Assembly (NCBI RefSeq): GCF_003019815.1
Contig: NZ_CP027773.1
Span: 3,607,001-3,671,000 of the forward strand
Origin: Variovorax sp. PMC12
GTDB lineage: Bacteria; Pseudomonadota; Gammaproteobacteria; Burkholderiales; Burkholderiaceae_C
Reading direction: 5' to 3'
DNA: 64,000 nucleotides
Shown: positions 39,562 through 48,628 of the stretch, piece after piece
How positions within the stretch are numbered: the first letter of the stretch is position 1
Layout of the letters: every line of letters starts with the position of its first letter
The notes under the pieces: generated by a model
What the model was told of the DNA's origin: nothing
Seen by the model: the letters and a program-made list of their open reading frames with translations, nothing else
The model's database searches: none
Made by a program: the position numbers and the translations under genes

Positions 39562-41327
39562 GTCGAGGGTTGGCCCAGGGCCTGAGGAGTCGTCAATGAT
39601 GCATCGAAAGATGCGGGCGCATCGGCGGCCACCGGCGAAAGCCGCACGCCGTGGCGCTCGCGCAGGGCGGCGGAGCACGCCAGCAGTTCGCGCCGCGCCA
39701 GGGCCGCGTCCCACCCCAGTGCCTCGGCCGCGATGCCCGCCATTTCCGCCAGCGCCGCGCCGGTGACGAGGCCGCGGATCGCGAGCAGGGTCCGGCGGAT
39801 CACGAGATCGTCGAGATGGATCACGCCCGTCTCGAGGCACAGGTAGGACAGCTCGGCGACCGAGTAGTCGGGCGCGTGCTGCAACGGCACGTCGCCCGAG
39901 GCTCCGAGCCGCTGCGCGAGCGGCAGCGCCTTCGATCCGTAGCGGCGCAGCAGCACCTGCGCGCGCGCACGGCCCAGGCCGGAGGCCGTGACCATGCGGT
40001 CGAGGAAGCGTTCCGTGGCCAGCGCGTCGGCAGGCAGCTCCGCGCCACCGCCGATGGGCAGCAGTTCGGTCGATGCGGTGCGCGGGCGGCCCAGTTTCTG
40101 CAGCACTTCGTTCGTCGCCTCTTCGGCCAGCGCGCGGAAGGTCGTCCACTTGCCGCCGACCAGGCCGACGATGGGAATGTCGCGCGTGGCGTTGGGCAGG
40201 TCGACCACCACCGAATGGTCGCGCGAGATCTGCCCCGGCTTGTCGGCGTCGGAACGCGCGAGCGGGCGCACGCCCACGTAGGTGTAGACCACGTCGCCGC
40301 GGCCGAACGCGAGGTTCGGGAACACCTCGGCCAGCACCTCGAGCAGGTAGTCGACCTCGGCCGGCTCGGTGGCGATCTGGTCGGGGTCTTCCACCGGGAT
40401 GTCGGTGGAGCCCACCAGCACGCGGTCGAGGAAGGGATAGACGATGCACACGCGCCCGTCCACCGCCTCGAAGTAGGCCATGCGCCCCTGCAGCGCATCG
40501 CGCAGCGCGGGATGGTCGAGCACCAGGTGCGATCCCTTGGTGCCCATCACGCGCGAGCCCGCGCCGCCCAGCACCGCCGTGCTGCGGTCCAGCCACGCGC
40601 CGCTGGCATTCACCACGGTGTCGGCCGTCACGCGCACCAGCGCGCCGGTGATCTCGTCGCGCAGGGTGAGGATGTTGCCCGCGCAGCCCATCACGCGGCA
40701 GTAGTTGGCGGCGGCCGAGCGCGGCTGGTCGCGGCAGGCGTCGCCGATGAGTTCCAGTACCAGCCATTCGGGGTGGCTGATCCACGCGTCGAAGAATGTC
40801 GCGGTCCAGCGCACTGCCGCGCGGAACAGGCTGCGGTCGGCGGCGGGCACGCGGCTGATGCGGTGGTTGGGCATCACGCGCTGGCGGCGGCCCAGCAGGT
40901 CGTACAGGCGCAGGCCCGCCGCCACCGCCAGCAGGCCGCGCGTGCGCTGCGGCGGCGTGCGGCCGAAGAACTTGAGCGCGCTGCTCATGAGGCCGCCGAA
41001 GAAGCTCGACAGCGGCACCACCGTCTTCAGCGGCTGCACCAGGTGCGGCGCGTTGCGCAGCAGCAGGTTGCGCTCGCGCGTGGCCTCGGCCACCAGCGAG
41101 AAGCTGCCGTTCTCCAGGTAGCGCAGGCCGCCGTGGATCATGCGCGAAGGCGCGCTGCTGGCGCCCGCGCTGAAGTCGCCCTTGTCGACGATGAGGCAGT
41201 CGACGCGCTGCAGGCACAGGTCGCGGAACACGCCCACGCCGTTGATGCCGGCACCGACGATCACCGTCGAAAAGTGGCGATCCGCCAGGGAAGCCGGACG
41301 CACGAAAGGCAGTTGCCAGGCGCTCAT
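39558..41327 (-). CDS. GlpD-like FAD-dependent glycerol-3-phosphate/polyol-phosphate dehydrogenase
   Basis: An FAD-dependent dehydrogenase of 589 residues, related to GlpD. The N-terminal Rossmann motif is TVIVGAGINGVGVFRDLCLQR, followed by SSAPSRMIHGGLRYLENGSFSLVAEATRERN. Later segments GSTDIPVEDPDQI and VGGKWTTFRALAEEAT are typical of the family. It is longer than E. coli GlpD (about 500), because of a C-terminal helical domain. It overlaps the FGGY kinase upstream (ATGA) and the GntR gene downstream (GTGA). In this context the substrate is more likely a phosphorylated polyol made by the kinase (as in erythritol catabolism, where EryB is a GlpD homologue) than glycerol-3-phosphate. This is inference. 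Confidence 0.85.
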   Translation of the reverse strand: MSAWQLPFVRPASLADRHFSTVIVGAGINGVGVFRDLCLQRVDCLIVDKGDFSAGASSAPSRMIHGGLRYLENGSFSLVAEATRERNLLLRNAPHLVQPLKTVVPLSSFFGGLMSSALKFFGRTPPQRTRGLLAVAAGLRLYDLLGRRQRVMPNHRISRVPAADRSLFRAAVRWTATFFDAWISHPEWLVLELIGDACRDQPRSAAANYCRVMGCAGNILTLRDEITGALVRVTADTVVNASGAWLDRSTAVLGGAGSRVMGTKGSHLVLDHPALRDALQGRMAYFEAVDGRVCIVYPFLDRVLVGSTDIPVEDPDQIATEPAEVDYLLEVLAEVFPNLAFGRGDVVYTYVGVRPLARSDADKPGQISRDHSVVVDLPNATRDIPIVGLVGGKWTTFRALAEEATNEVLQKLGRPRTASTELLPIGGGAELPADALATERFLDRMVTASGLGRARAQVLLRRYGSKALPLAQRLGASGDVPLQHAPDYSVAELSYLCLETGVIHLDDLVIRRTLLAIRGLVTGAALAEMAGIAAEALGWDAALARRELLACSAALRERHGVRLSPVAADAPASFDASLTTPQALGQPST

Positions 41328-42811
41328 TGCTTGCCCCCGGCCAGATGTGAAAACACAGGAGACATGGTGTCGATCAGTTCGTTGAAGCCGGCCATGAAGC
41401 CGGCATGGGCGCGCGCCTGCGCGGCGTCGGGTTCGACGGTGTCGCAGGGCGCGAGCAAGGCGCTGTCCTGCCCGGCGTGGTCGATGCCCTGCGACATGGC
41501 GGCGTAGATGGCCGCGCCGCGCGCGCCGGTTTCGTCGTCGGCGCAGCGCTCGACCGGATGCGCCAGAAAGCCGGCCAGCAGGCGCACGAGGCGGGTGTCG
41601 CTCGCACCGCCGCCGAGCACGGTCGAGGCCGACACCGGCAGGCCGCAGGCCGCGAGCCGCGCCGTGTGGCGCGCATGCAGCGCGGCCACCGCATCGACCA
41701 CGGCGCGTGCCATGTCGCCGCGCGTGTGATGGCTCTTGAGGCCGACGAAGCCCGCCGTCACGCCGCCGCCGCCGTTCACGAACGGCAGGAAGCGCAGGCC
41801 GCCCGCGCCCAGCGGCACCGACATCGCCAGGTCGACCACGGCGCGCGAATCCGGCAGGCCCAGCACGCCGGCCAACCATGCGATGTTGGCCATCGACGAG
41901 GGGCTGTTCTCCATGTAGAGCCGCCTGTCCGCGCGACCGAAGTTCACGACCGCCGCCACGTCGGGCTTGGGCTCGATCACCGGTCCGATGACCGCGTTCA
42001 CGCACCAGGTGCCGAAGACCGACACCGCCCGCTCGCGGCCTTCGGCGCAGATCGCGGTCATCGATGCGAGCAGGTCGATGGCGCCCATCGCCACGGGAAT
42101 GCCGGCGGGCAGGCCGCACAGCGCGGCTTCGGCAGGCCGCAGCTTGCCGACGACCTCGCCGCCGGGCACCAGCGGACCGAAGGCACGCGGCCCGAGGTCG
42201 GCGATGCCCGAGGCGTCGAAGGCCGCCTGCGACCACGTGCCGGTGGCGATCGACACCAGCCCGGCGGTGCTCGCATCGCTCGCGTCGGTCGCGATCTCGC
42301 CGGTCAGCAGGAAGCCGAGGTAGTCCTTCGCGAACAGCAGCCGGCGCACCTCGCCGCGCTGCACGGCGTCGGTGCCCAGCAGCTCGGCCGCGATCACGGT
42401 GGGCTGGCCCGGCCAGGGCCTGCAGCCGACATCGGCGAACAGCGCATCCCCGTGGCTCAGCGACAGCGAACGCGCACGCGCATCGGCCCGCTGGTCGGTC
42501 GAGGCAACGGCCCGGCCGCCCACGAGTTCGTTGCGCGCGTCCAGCGCATAGAGCCCGGCGCCGTGGCCGGTGCAGCCGATGGCGCGGACCTCGGCCACGC
42601 GGTTGCCGAGCTGGTGGGCGACGTCGCGCAGCACGTGGGTCAGGGCGGAGCGGATGGCGGCCGCCCCCACTTCGCATCCCCCTGCGGGCAGCCGGTCGTG
42701 CGGCAGTGGCATGCGGGACAGGGCGACGGCCCGGCCGCTCCCGGCTTCGAGGGCCAGGGCTTTCAGGCTGCTCGACCCCATGTCGATGCCGATCAGTATT
42801 TTTGTCTTCAT
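41324..42811 (-). CDS. FGGY-family carbohydrate kinase (polyol or pentulose type)
   Basis: A 495-residue FGGY kinase. The first phosphate-binding motif is IGIDMGSSSLKALALE; GCTGHGAGLYALD, VFGTWCVNAVIG, FLPFVNGGGGVTAGFVGLKSHHTRGDMARAVVDA and VLGGGASDTRLVRLLAGFL are typical of the L-xylulose kinase/erythritol kinase branch. It is not a glycerol kinase: the glycerol-kinase signature segments are absent. The ATG lies inside the first candidate operator (TGTCATAACA at 42811-42820). It leads the leftward unit and overlaps the GlpD-like gene by 4 bp. The sugar or polyol substrate is not determined. Confidence 0.85.
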   Translation of the reverse strand: MKTKILIGIDMGSSSLKALALEAGSGRAVALSRMPLPHDRLPAGGCEVGAAAIRSALTHVLRDVAHQLGNRVAEVRAIGCTGHGAGLYALDARNELVGGRAVASTDQRADARARSLSLSHGDALFADVGCRPWPGQPTVIAAELLGTDAVQRGEVRRLLFAKDYLGFLLTGEIATDASDASTAGLVSIATGTWSQAAFDASGIADLGPRAFGPLVPGGEVVGKLRPAEAALCGLPAGIPVAMGAIDLLASMTAICAEGRERAVSVFGTWCVNAVIGPVIEPKPDVAAVVNFGRADRRLYMENSPSSMANIAWLAGVLGLPDSRAVVDLAMSVPLGAGGLRFLPFVNGGGGVTAGFVGLKSHHTRGDMARAVVDAVAALHARHTARLAACGLPVSASTVLGGGASDTRLVRLLAGFLAHPVERCADDETGARGAAIYAAMSQGIDHAGQDSALLAPCDTVEPDAAQARAHAGFMAGFNELIDTMSPVFSHLAGGKQ

Positions 42812-42922
42812 GTCATAACAGCTTCGGCGGAATAAAAGCGCATCGCCAGTAGCGTTTCCCCTAGTTATCCCTTCAAACGGCCAGCGCGTACATTCTAGCC
42901 TGTCATAACAACTGTCGTGACA
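42811..42922. promoter_or_regulatory. Three TGTCATAACA-like dyads in the divergent promoter region, putative GntR operators
   Basis: TGTCATAACA occurs at 42811-42820 and again at 42901-42910; TGTCGTGACA, a perfect dyad, follows at 42913-42922, two bases after the second. The first site overlaps the kinase start codon, and the other two lie 70-90 bp upstream of the binding-protein start. Related TGT-N4-ACA dyads are common operators of GntR-family proteins. Their position suggests that one regulator represses both transcription units. The 181-bp region contains both promoters, but I could not assign -35/-10 boxes with confidence. Confidence 0.6.
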
Positions 42923-42991
42923 ACGAGGATCGAAAGGCTGCCCTCAAAGGCAGCATCAGCAGCTGTGCCACACAACGTGAGGAGACAAAAA

Positions 42992-44038
42992 ATGAGGCGT
43001 AATTTCCTGAAGTCCGCGGCGGCCGCCGGTATCGGCCTGGCCGGTGCGAGCGCGCTTGCGCAGCAGCAAGCGGCAGCCCCCGCCGCGGGCGCCGGCCTGC
43101 GCGGCAACGCCAGCGACGTCTACGTGATGAACGTGATGGTGTCGGGCGTGGAGTACTGGTTTCCGGTCTACGAAATGATGAAGCAGCTCGGCCGCACGCT
43201 GGGCGTGAAGACGCGCTACACCGGCACGCCCGAGTACGACGTGAACAAGCAGCTCGCGTCCTTCGAGCAGGAACTGGCGCGCAAGCCAGCCGGCATCCTG
43301 CTGCATCCGATGAACCCCGACCCGTTCATAGAGCCCATCAACCGCGCGGCGGCGATGGGCATCCCCGTCGTCACCTTCGCGGCAGACTCGCCCAACTCCA
43401 AGCGCACCTCGTTCATCACGTCCGACAACGACCGCGAAGGCACGCAGGCGGCGGACGCCATCGCGGCTTCGATGGGCGGCAAGGGCGAATACGCCGTGCT
43501 GGAGAACCCCGGCCAGGACAACCACGACCGCCGCATCGCCGCCTTCGTCAACCGCATGAAGACCAAGCACCCGGGCATGAAGCTGGTCGGCCGCGCCGCC
43601 AGCAACCAGGACCCGAACAAGGCCTACCAGGCCGTGCTGAGCCTGGCGCAGGCCAACCCGAACCTGGGCGCCCTGTTCATGCCCGAGGCCAACTCGGCGC
43701 TGGGCGCGGCGCAGGCCAAGGTCGAGACCAAGAAGAACATCAAGGTGATGTGCTGCGACGTGAACGCCAAGATCCTGGACATGATCAAGTCGGGCGACGT
43801 GTTCGGCTCCATCAACCCGAACCAGGGCATGCAGGGCTACATGGGCATGATGATGCTGTTTCTGGCCAAGAACCCGACGCTCATCGACCCGATGAACGAC
43901 GCCAAGCGCAACGGCACCAACCCGATGTCCGTGCCCTTCCTGGACAACGGCCTGGCCGTGGTCAGCAAGGCCAACGCGGACGACTTCTACTGGGACAAGT
44001 ACCTCGCCCGCCGCGGCACCAAGGGAATCGGCGAGTGA
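42992..44038 (+). CDS. Sugar ABC transporter substrate-binding protein with Tat-like signal
   Basis: Periplasmic binding protein of the ribose/galactose (RbsB, peripla_BP_4) class, 348 residues. The N-terminus MRRNFLKSAAAAGIGLAGASALA has a twin-arginine RRNFLK motif followed by a hydrophobic stretch, so Tat export is predicted. Core segments are VYVMNVMVSGVEYWFPVYEMMK and FVNRMKTKHPGMKLVGRAASNQD, and the mature part includes AADSPNSKRTSFITSDNDREGTQAADAIA. The start is fixed by GAGGAG 7 nt upstream. It leads the rightward unit: binding protein, ATPase, permease, AKR, aldolase. The ligand is a sugar or polyol, not further resolvable. Confidence 0.9.
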   Translation: MRRNFLKSAAAAGIGLAGASALAQQQAAAPAAGAGLRGNASDVYVMNVMVSGVEYWFPVYEMMKQLGRTLGVKTRYTGTPEYDVNKQLASFEQELARKPAGILLHPMNPDPFIEPINRAAAMGIPVVTFAADSPNSKRTSFITSDNDREGTQAADAIAASMGGKGEYAVLENPGQDNHDRRIAAFVNRMKTKHPGMKLVGRAASNQDPNKAYQAVLSLAQANPNLGALFMPEANSALGAAQAKVETKKNIKVMCCDVNAKILDMIKSGDVFGSINPNQGMQGYMGMMMLFLAKNPTLIDPMNDAKRNGTNPMSVPFLDNGLAVVSKANADDFYWDKYLARRGTKGIGE

Positions 44039-45558
44039 ACGCAGTGAGCGCATTGCTCGAACTGAAGGCGATCAGCAAGCGCTTCGGCGCTTCGCGCGCG
44101 CTCACGGGCGTGGACTTCTCGCTGCACGCCGGCGAGATCCACGCCCTGTGCGGCGAGAACGGCGCGGGCAAGTCCACGCTGATGAACATCATCGACGGCA
44201 TCCACCAGCCGGACGAGGGCGAGATCTCGCTCGACGGCCGCAAGGTGGTCATCGACGGCCCGGCGCACGCCATGCGCCTGGGCATCGGCCTGGTGCACCA
44301 GGAGATCGCCCTGTGCGGCGACGCCACCGTGGCCGAGAACATCTTCATGCCGGAGATCAACGCCGGCAAGCATGCGTGGATGGACTACGCCAGCCTCAAC
44401 GCGCGCGCCGCCCGCGTGCTGCAGCGGCTGGGGCAGGACGTGGACCCGTCGGCGCTGGTGAAGGACCTGAGCATCTCGACGCAGCAGCTCATCGAGATCG
44501 CCAAGGCGCTCACGCTGGACTGCAAGGTGCTGATCCTCGACGAGCCCACCGCCGCGCTCACCGACAACGAATCGGCCGCGCTCTTCAAGGTGCTGCACGA
44601 CCTGAAGGCGCAGGGCATCGGCATCATCTACATCAGCCACCGCATGGCCGAGATCTTTGCGCACTGCTCGCGCGTGACGGTGCTGCGCGACGGGCGCAAC
44701 GTGCACTGCGGCCCGCTGGCCGAACTCGACGCCGACGCGCTGGTGCGCCGCATGGTCGGGCGCGACCTGGGCAACTACTACCCGCCGAAGCACGGCGACG
44801 CGGCGCACGGCGAGCCGGTGCTCGAAGTGAGCGACATCGCCGACGGCGAGCGCGTGCACGGCATCTCCTTCACGCTCAGGCGCGGCGAGATCCTCGGCAT
44901 CGCGGGCCTCATGGGCGCCGGGCGCAGCGAACTCGCCGAGACCGTCTGCGGCCTGCGCCCCGCCACGCGCGGCAAGGTGCGCCTGCGCGGCAGGACGCTG
45001 ACGATCCGCAAGTACAGCGACGCGCTGCGCGAAGGCATCGCCTATCTCAGCGAAGACCGCAAGGCGGCGGGCGTGTACCTCGACCTGCCCATCGCGCAGA
45101 ACATCGCGTCGATGGCGCTGAAGCGCGTGAGCTCGCGCTTCGGCCTGCTGCAGCGCGCGGCCGAGCACAAGCTGGCGGTGGACCTGGGCGCCAAGCTCAA
45201 GCTCAAGTCCGACGGCGTGGCCATCGACGTGGCGAGCCTGTCGGGCGGCAACCAGCAGAAGGTGGCCATCGCCAAGCTGCTGGCCACCAACCCGTCGGTG
45301 CTGCTGATGGACGAACCCACGCGCGGCGTGGACGTGGGCGCCAAGTCGGAGATCCACCACATCCTGCGCGAGCTGGCGAGCCAGGGCGTGGGCGTGGTGG
45401 TGATCTCCTCGGAGCTGCCCGAGATCATCGGGCTGTGCGACCGCGCGCTGGTGATACGCGACGGCCGGCTGGCCGGTGAAGTGCAAGACAACGAAATGAC
45501 GGAAGAGGCGCTGCTGCGGCTGGCCTCGGGACTTTGCGAAGAGGAAGCGACAGCATGA
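44035..45558 (+). CDS. Sugar ABC transporter ATP-binding protein (two-domain, RbsA-type)
   Basis: A 507-residue ATPase with two ABC modules, as in RbsA/MglA/XylG. Module 1 has Walker A GENGAGKSTLMNI and Walker B LILDEPTAALTD with an LSISTQQ-type signature. Module 2 has the degenerate first motif GLMGAGRSELAET, signature LSGGNQQKVAIAK and LLMDEPTRGVDVG. This degeneracy of the second Walker A is normal in the family. It starts at GTG, overlapping the binding-protein stop (GTGA), and ends overlapping the permease start (ATGA). Confidence 0.93.
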   Translation: MNAVSALLELKAISKRFGASRALTGVDFSLHAGEIHALCGENGAGKSTLMNIIDGIHQPDEGEISLDGRKVVIDGPAHAMRLGIGLVHQEIALCGDATVAENIFMPEINAGKHAWMDYASLNARAARVLQRLGQDVDPSALVKDLSISTQQLIEIAKALTLDCKVLILDEPTAALTDNESAALFKVLHDLKAQGIGIIYISHRMAEIFAHCSRVTVLRDGRNVHCGPLAELDADALVRRMVGRDLGNYYPPKHGDAAHGEPVLEVSDIADGERVHGISFTLRRGEILGIAGLMGAGRSELAETVCGLRPATRGKVRLRGRTLTIRKYSDALREGIAYLSEDRKAAGVYLDLPIAQNIASMALKRVSSRFGLLQRAAEHKLAVDLGAKLKLKSDGVAIDVASLSGGNQQKVAIAKLLATNPSVLLMDEPTRGVDVGAKSEIHHILRELASQGVGVVVISSELPEIIGLCDRALVIRDGRLAGEVQDNEMTEEALLRLASGLCEEEATA

Positions 45559-46583
45559 ACTACCCGGCACAACTCGACGCGGGGGCCGCACCGGGCCTCC
45601 AGCCACACCAGTCGGGGGGCGGCCCCGCCAAGCCCGCCAGCAAGCTCGGCAGCATGCGCGAGATGGGCCTGCTGCTCATCATCGCCGCGCTGTGCGTGGG
45701 CATGAGCTTCGCGTCGCCCTACTTCCTCACGTGGGACAACGTGCGCGCGATGCTGCTGTCGTTCTCCATCGAAGGCATCGTGGTGGTGGGCATGACGATC
45801 CTGCTGATCGTCGGCGGCATCGACCTGTCGGTGGGCTCGGTGGTGTGCTTCGCGATGGTGGTCACGGGCAAGCTGTTCCTCATGGGCTTCGATCCGTGGA
45901 CGGCGGGGCTGGTGGCCATCGGCGCGAGCGCGCTCATCGGCGCCATGATCGGCGGCTGCGTCACGCGCATCGGGCTGAACCATTTCATCGCCTCGCTGGC
46001 CTTCATGGTGATCGTGCGCGGCCTGTGCCTGGCGCTCACGCAGGGCACGCCGCAGTCGCTGTTCTCGCTGCCGGCGGAGTTCAAGTTCATCGGCCAGGGC
46101 ACGCTGTTCGGCATTCCGGCCGTCATCCTGATCTTCCTGCTCATCGTGGTGGTGAGCGACTTCGTGCTGCGCCGCTACACCCTGCTGCGCCGCGTGTTCT
46201 ACACCGGCAGCAACGAGAAGGCCGCGCTGTACTCGGGCATTCGCGTGGGCCACGTGAAGTTCTGGGTCACGGTGCTGTGCTCCGCTTCGGCGGGCCTGGC
46301 CGGCGTGATCTACACCGCGCGCTTCGGCGCGGCCACGCCCACCTTCGGCATGGGCATGGAGCTGAACGTGATCGCCGCCGCGGTGATCGGCGGCGCCAGC
46401 CTCAAGGGCGGCTCGGGCACGGTGCTGGGCGCGGTGCTGGGCCTGGCGCTGCTGTCGGTGGTGACCAGCTCGCTGATCCTGCTGGACGTGTCGCCCTACT
46501 GGCAGGACGTGATCAAGGGCCTGATCCTGCTCGCGGCCGTGACCATCGACCACATCATGAACACCAGAAAGACCAAGCGATGA
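45555..46583 (+). CDS. Sugar ABC transporter permease (RbsC-type)
   Basis: A 342-residue inner-membrane permease of the ribose/xylose ABC class. About nine membrane segments follow an N-terminal cytoplasmic lead. Diagnostic parts are GMTILLIVGGIDLSVGSVVCFAM, NHFIASLAFMVIVRGLCLALTQG and GMGMELNVIAAAVIGGASLKGGSGTVLGAVLG. The start MNYPAQLD overlaps the ATPase stop by 4 bp (ATGA), and its own stop overlaps the aldo-keto reductase start (ATGA), so import and metabolism genes are translated as one coupled unit. Confidence 0.94.
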   Translation: MNYPAQLDAGAAPGLQPHQSGGGPAKPASKLGSMREMGLLLIIAALCVGMSFASPYFLTWDNVRAMLLSFSIEGIVVVGMTILLIVGGIDLSVGSVVCFAMVVTGKLFLMGFDPWTAGLVAIGASALIGAMIGGCVTRIGLNHFIASLAFMVIVRGLCLALTQGTPQSLFSLPAEFKFIGQGTLFGIPAVILIFLLIVVVSDFVLRRYTLLRRVFYTGSNEKAALYSGIRVGHVKFWVTVLCSASAGLAGVIYTARFGAATPTFGMGMELNVIAAAVIGGASLKGGSGTVLGAVLGLALLSVVTSSLILLDVSPYWQDVIKGLILLAAVTIDHIMNTRKTKR

Positions 46584-47575
46584 ACAACGCATCGATGAAG
46601 AAGACAACGCTCGGCCCCTCGGGCATCGAGTGCTCGGCCATCGGCCTGGGCACCTGGGCCATGGGCGGCTGGATGTGGGGCGGCGGTGACAACGCCGCCG
46701 CCGTGCTGGCCATCCAGGCCTCGCTGGACGCGGGCGTGAACCTGATCGACACCGCGCCGGCCTACGGCCTCGGCCGCTCAGAGAGCATCGTCGGCACCGC
46801 GCTGAAGGGCCGCCGCCACGAAGCCGTGATCGCCACCAAGTGCGGGCTGGTGTGGCACACGCAGAAGGGAACGCACTTCTTCGAAGAAGACGGCCACCCG
46901 GTGTACCGCTACCTCGGGCGCGAATCGATCATTCACGAATGCGAACAGAGCCTGAAGCGCCTGCAGACCGACTACATCGACCTCTACATCACGCACTGGC
47001 AGGACGCCACCACGCCCGTGGCCGAGACCATGGACACGCTGCTCGCGCTGAAGAAGCAGGGAAAGATCCGCGCCATCGGCGTGAGCAACGTGAGCCCCGA
47101 GACGCTGGCCGAGTACCTGCAACACGGCCCGGTGGATGCCGCGCAGGAGCGCTACAGCCTGATCGACCGCGAGATCGAGCAGACGCTGGTGCCGCTGTGC
47201 ACCGAGCACGACGTGGCGGTGCTGGGCTATTCGTCGCTCGCGCTCGGCCTGCTGGCCGGCCCCATCGACCCCGCGCGCCAGTTCACGGGCGACGACCAGC
47301 GCGCGAGCAACCCGCGCTTCAGCGCCGGGAACCGCGCGAAGCTCAAGGCCTTCTTCGAAGAGCTGGAGCCGCTGCGCAAGCAGCTCGAATGCTCGTTCGG
47401 CCAACTGATGATCGCGTGGACGCTGGCGCGCGGCAGCGTCTCGGTGGCGCTGTGCGGCGCCCGCGTGAGCAAGCAGGCCGTCGAGAACGCGGCCGCCGGC
47501 TCGGTGCGCCTGCAGGGCGACGCGCTGGCGCTCATCGACGCCGCCGCGGCCCGGCATCTGGCCGCGCTGGGCTGA
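46580..47575 (+). CDS. Aldo-keto reductase
   Basis: A 331-residue NAD(P)-dependent aldo-keto reductase, TIM barrel, related to the IolS/YghZ group. The catalytic tetrad is complete: Asp and Tyr in NLIDTAPAYG, Lys in VIATKCGL, and His in YIDLYITHWQD. The cofactor segment GVSNVSPETLAEYL and the C-terminal ALCGARVSKQAVENAAAG follow. The start is coupled to the permease stop (ATGA). In this operon it probably oxidises the imported sugar or reduces an aldose or ketose intermediate. The direction is not known. Confidence 0.9.
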   Translation: MNNASMKKTTLGPSGIECSAIGLGTWAMGGWMWGGGDNAAAVLAIQASLDAGVNLIDTAPAYGLGRSESIVGTALKGRRHEAVIATKCGLVWHTQKGTHFFEEDGHPVYRYLGRESIIHECEQSLKRLQTDYIDLYITHWQDATTPVAETMDTLLALKKQGKIRAIGVSNVSPETLAEYLQHGPVDAAQERYSLIDREIEQTLVPLCTEHDVAVLGYSSLALGLLAGPIDPARQFTGDDQRASNPRFSAGNRAKLKAFFEELEPLRKQLECSFGQLMIAWTLARGSVSVALCGARVSKQAVENAAAGSVRLQGDALALIDAAAARHLAALG

Positions 47576-47615
47576 GGCCCCTTCCATCCCATCTCAACAC
47601 AAGGATTTCTTCCGT

Positions 47616-48473
47616 ATGTCGAAGGACAAGACCGCACGCCTGAACCGGCTGCTGAACAACGGGCGCTGCCTGGACATCGCGCTGGACCACGGCGTGTGCA
47701 ACGAGCCCTCGTTCCTCAACGGGCTCGAGGACATGCCGGCGGTGATCGACAAGCTCGTGGCCGCCGGCCCCGACGCGATCCAGCTCAACCACGGCCAGGC
47801 CGACCTGCTGCAGGACCGCCCGGGCCGTGACAAGCCGGCGCTGGTGCAGCGCATCGACATGGGCAACCCCTACAACGCCACGGCGCACCGCGTGATGTGG
47901 GCGGTGCTGCAGAACGAGCACGACCCGGTGCTGCCGGCCGTGCAGCGCGACGCGGCCTGCGTGGTGGTCAACCTGTTCATGCTGCCGAACGAGCCCGACC
48001 TGTTCCGCCAGTGCGTGCAGAACATCGCGCGGGTGCGCGCCGACTGCGACCGCTACGGCATGCCGTTGATGATCGAGCCGCTGGTGATGCGCCCGCACAG
48101 CGAGCAGGGCGGCTACATGGTCGACGGCGACGCCGAGAAGATCGTCACGCTCGTGCGCCTGGCGCGCGAGATGGGCGCCGACATCGTCAAGGCCGACCCC
48201 ACCAGCGACCCCGCCGACTTCCACCGCGTGGTGCAGGCCGCGCGCTGCCCCGTGCTCGTGCGCGGCGGCGGACGCGAAGACCTGCAGCAGGTGTTCGCCC
48301 GCTCGCGCGTGCTGATGGACCAGGGCGCGGTCGGCATGGTGTACGGGCGCAACGTGTACCAGCACGCCAACCCGTCGGCGGTGGTGGATGCGCTGATGGC
48401 CATGATCCACCGCGGCGCGAGCGCCAAGGAGGCATGGGACATCTACGAATCGGGCGGCGCGAAGAAGAACTGA
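47616..48473 (+). CDS. Class I aldolase of the FbaB/LsrF/DhnA group
   Basis: A 285-residue class I (Schiff-base) aldolase, TIM barrel, of the DhnA-type fructose-bisphosphate aldolase/LsrF superfamily. Key segments are LDIALDHGVCNEPSFLNGLEDM, RIDMGNPYN, PLMIEPLVMRPHS, and the lysine in MGADIVKADPTSDPADF, the likely Schiff-base residue. GGGREDLQQVFARSRVLMDQGAVGMVYGRNVYQHANP ends the barrel. The start has AAGGA about 11 nt upstream. It follows the AKR by 40 bp. It probably cleaves a ketose-phosphate or related product of the kinase/dehydrogenase step, so the locus would end in three-carbon or smaller products. That is inference. Confidence 0.85.
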   Translation: MSKDKTARLNRLLNNGRCLDIALDHGVCNEPSFLNGLEDMPAVIDKLVAAGPDAIQLNHGQADLLQDRPGRDKPALVQRIDMGNPYNATAHRVMWAVLQNEHDPVLPAVQRDAACVVVNLFMLPNEPDLFRQCVQNIARVRADCDRYGMPLMIEPLVMRPHSEQGGYMVDGDAEKIVTLVRLAREMGADIVKADPTSDPADFHRVVQAARCPVLVRGGGREDLQQVFARSRVLMDQGAVGMVYGRNVYQHANPSAVVDALMAMIHRGASAKEAWDIYESGGAKKN

Positions 48474-48544
48474 GCCGGGCCGATCCGGCGGGAGCTGAGC
48501 GACGGCGCAACGCCGTCCAGAAAAACGAGGAGGGAGAGGCTGTA

Positions 48545-48570
48545 CGGCCGGCGACGCATGTCGCCGGCCG
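48545..48570. promoter_or_regulatory. Stable 11-bp hairpin in the leader of the 1569-residue gene
   Basis: CGGCCGGCGAC (48545-48555) and its exact complement GTCGCCGGCCG (48560-48570) close a GCAT loop. It lies 72 bp after the aldolase stop and 58 bp before the start of the lectin/peroxidase gene. It has no T-run, so it is not a classic rho-independent terminator. It may stabilise the message, attenuate, or mark the end of the sugar operon. The 155-bp gap shows no other clear signal. Confidence 0.45.
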
Positions 48571-48628
48571 GGGTGCGCCCTGCGCGCGCGCTTTTGCAAG
48601 TGACCGATACAACAACCTGGAGGCGACG

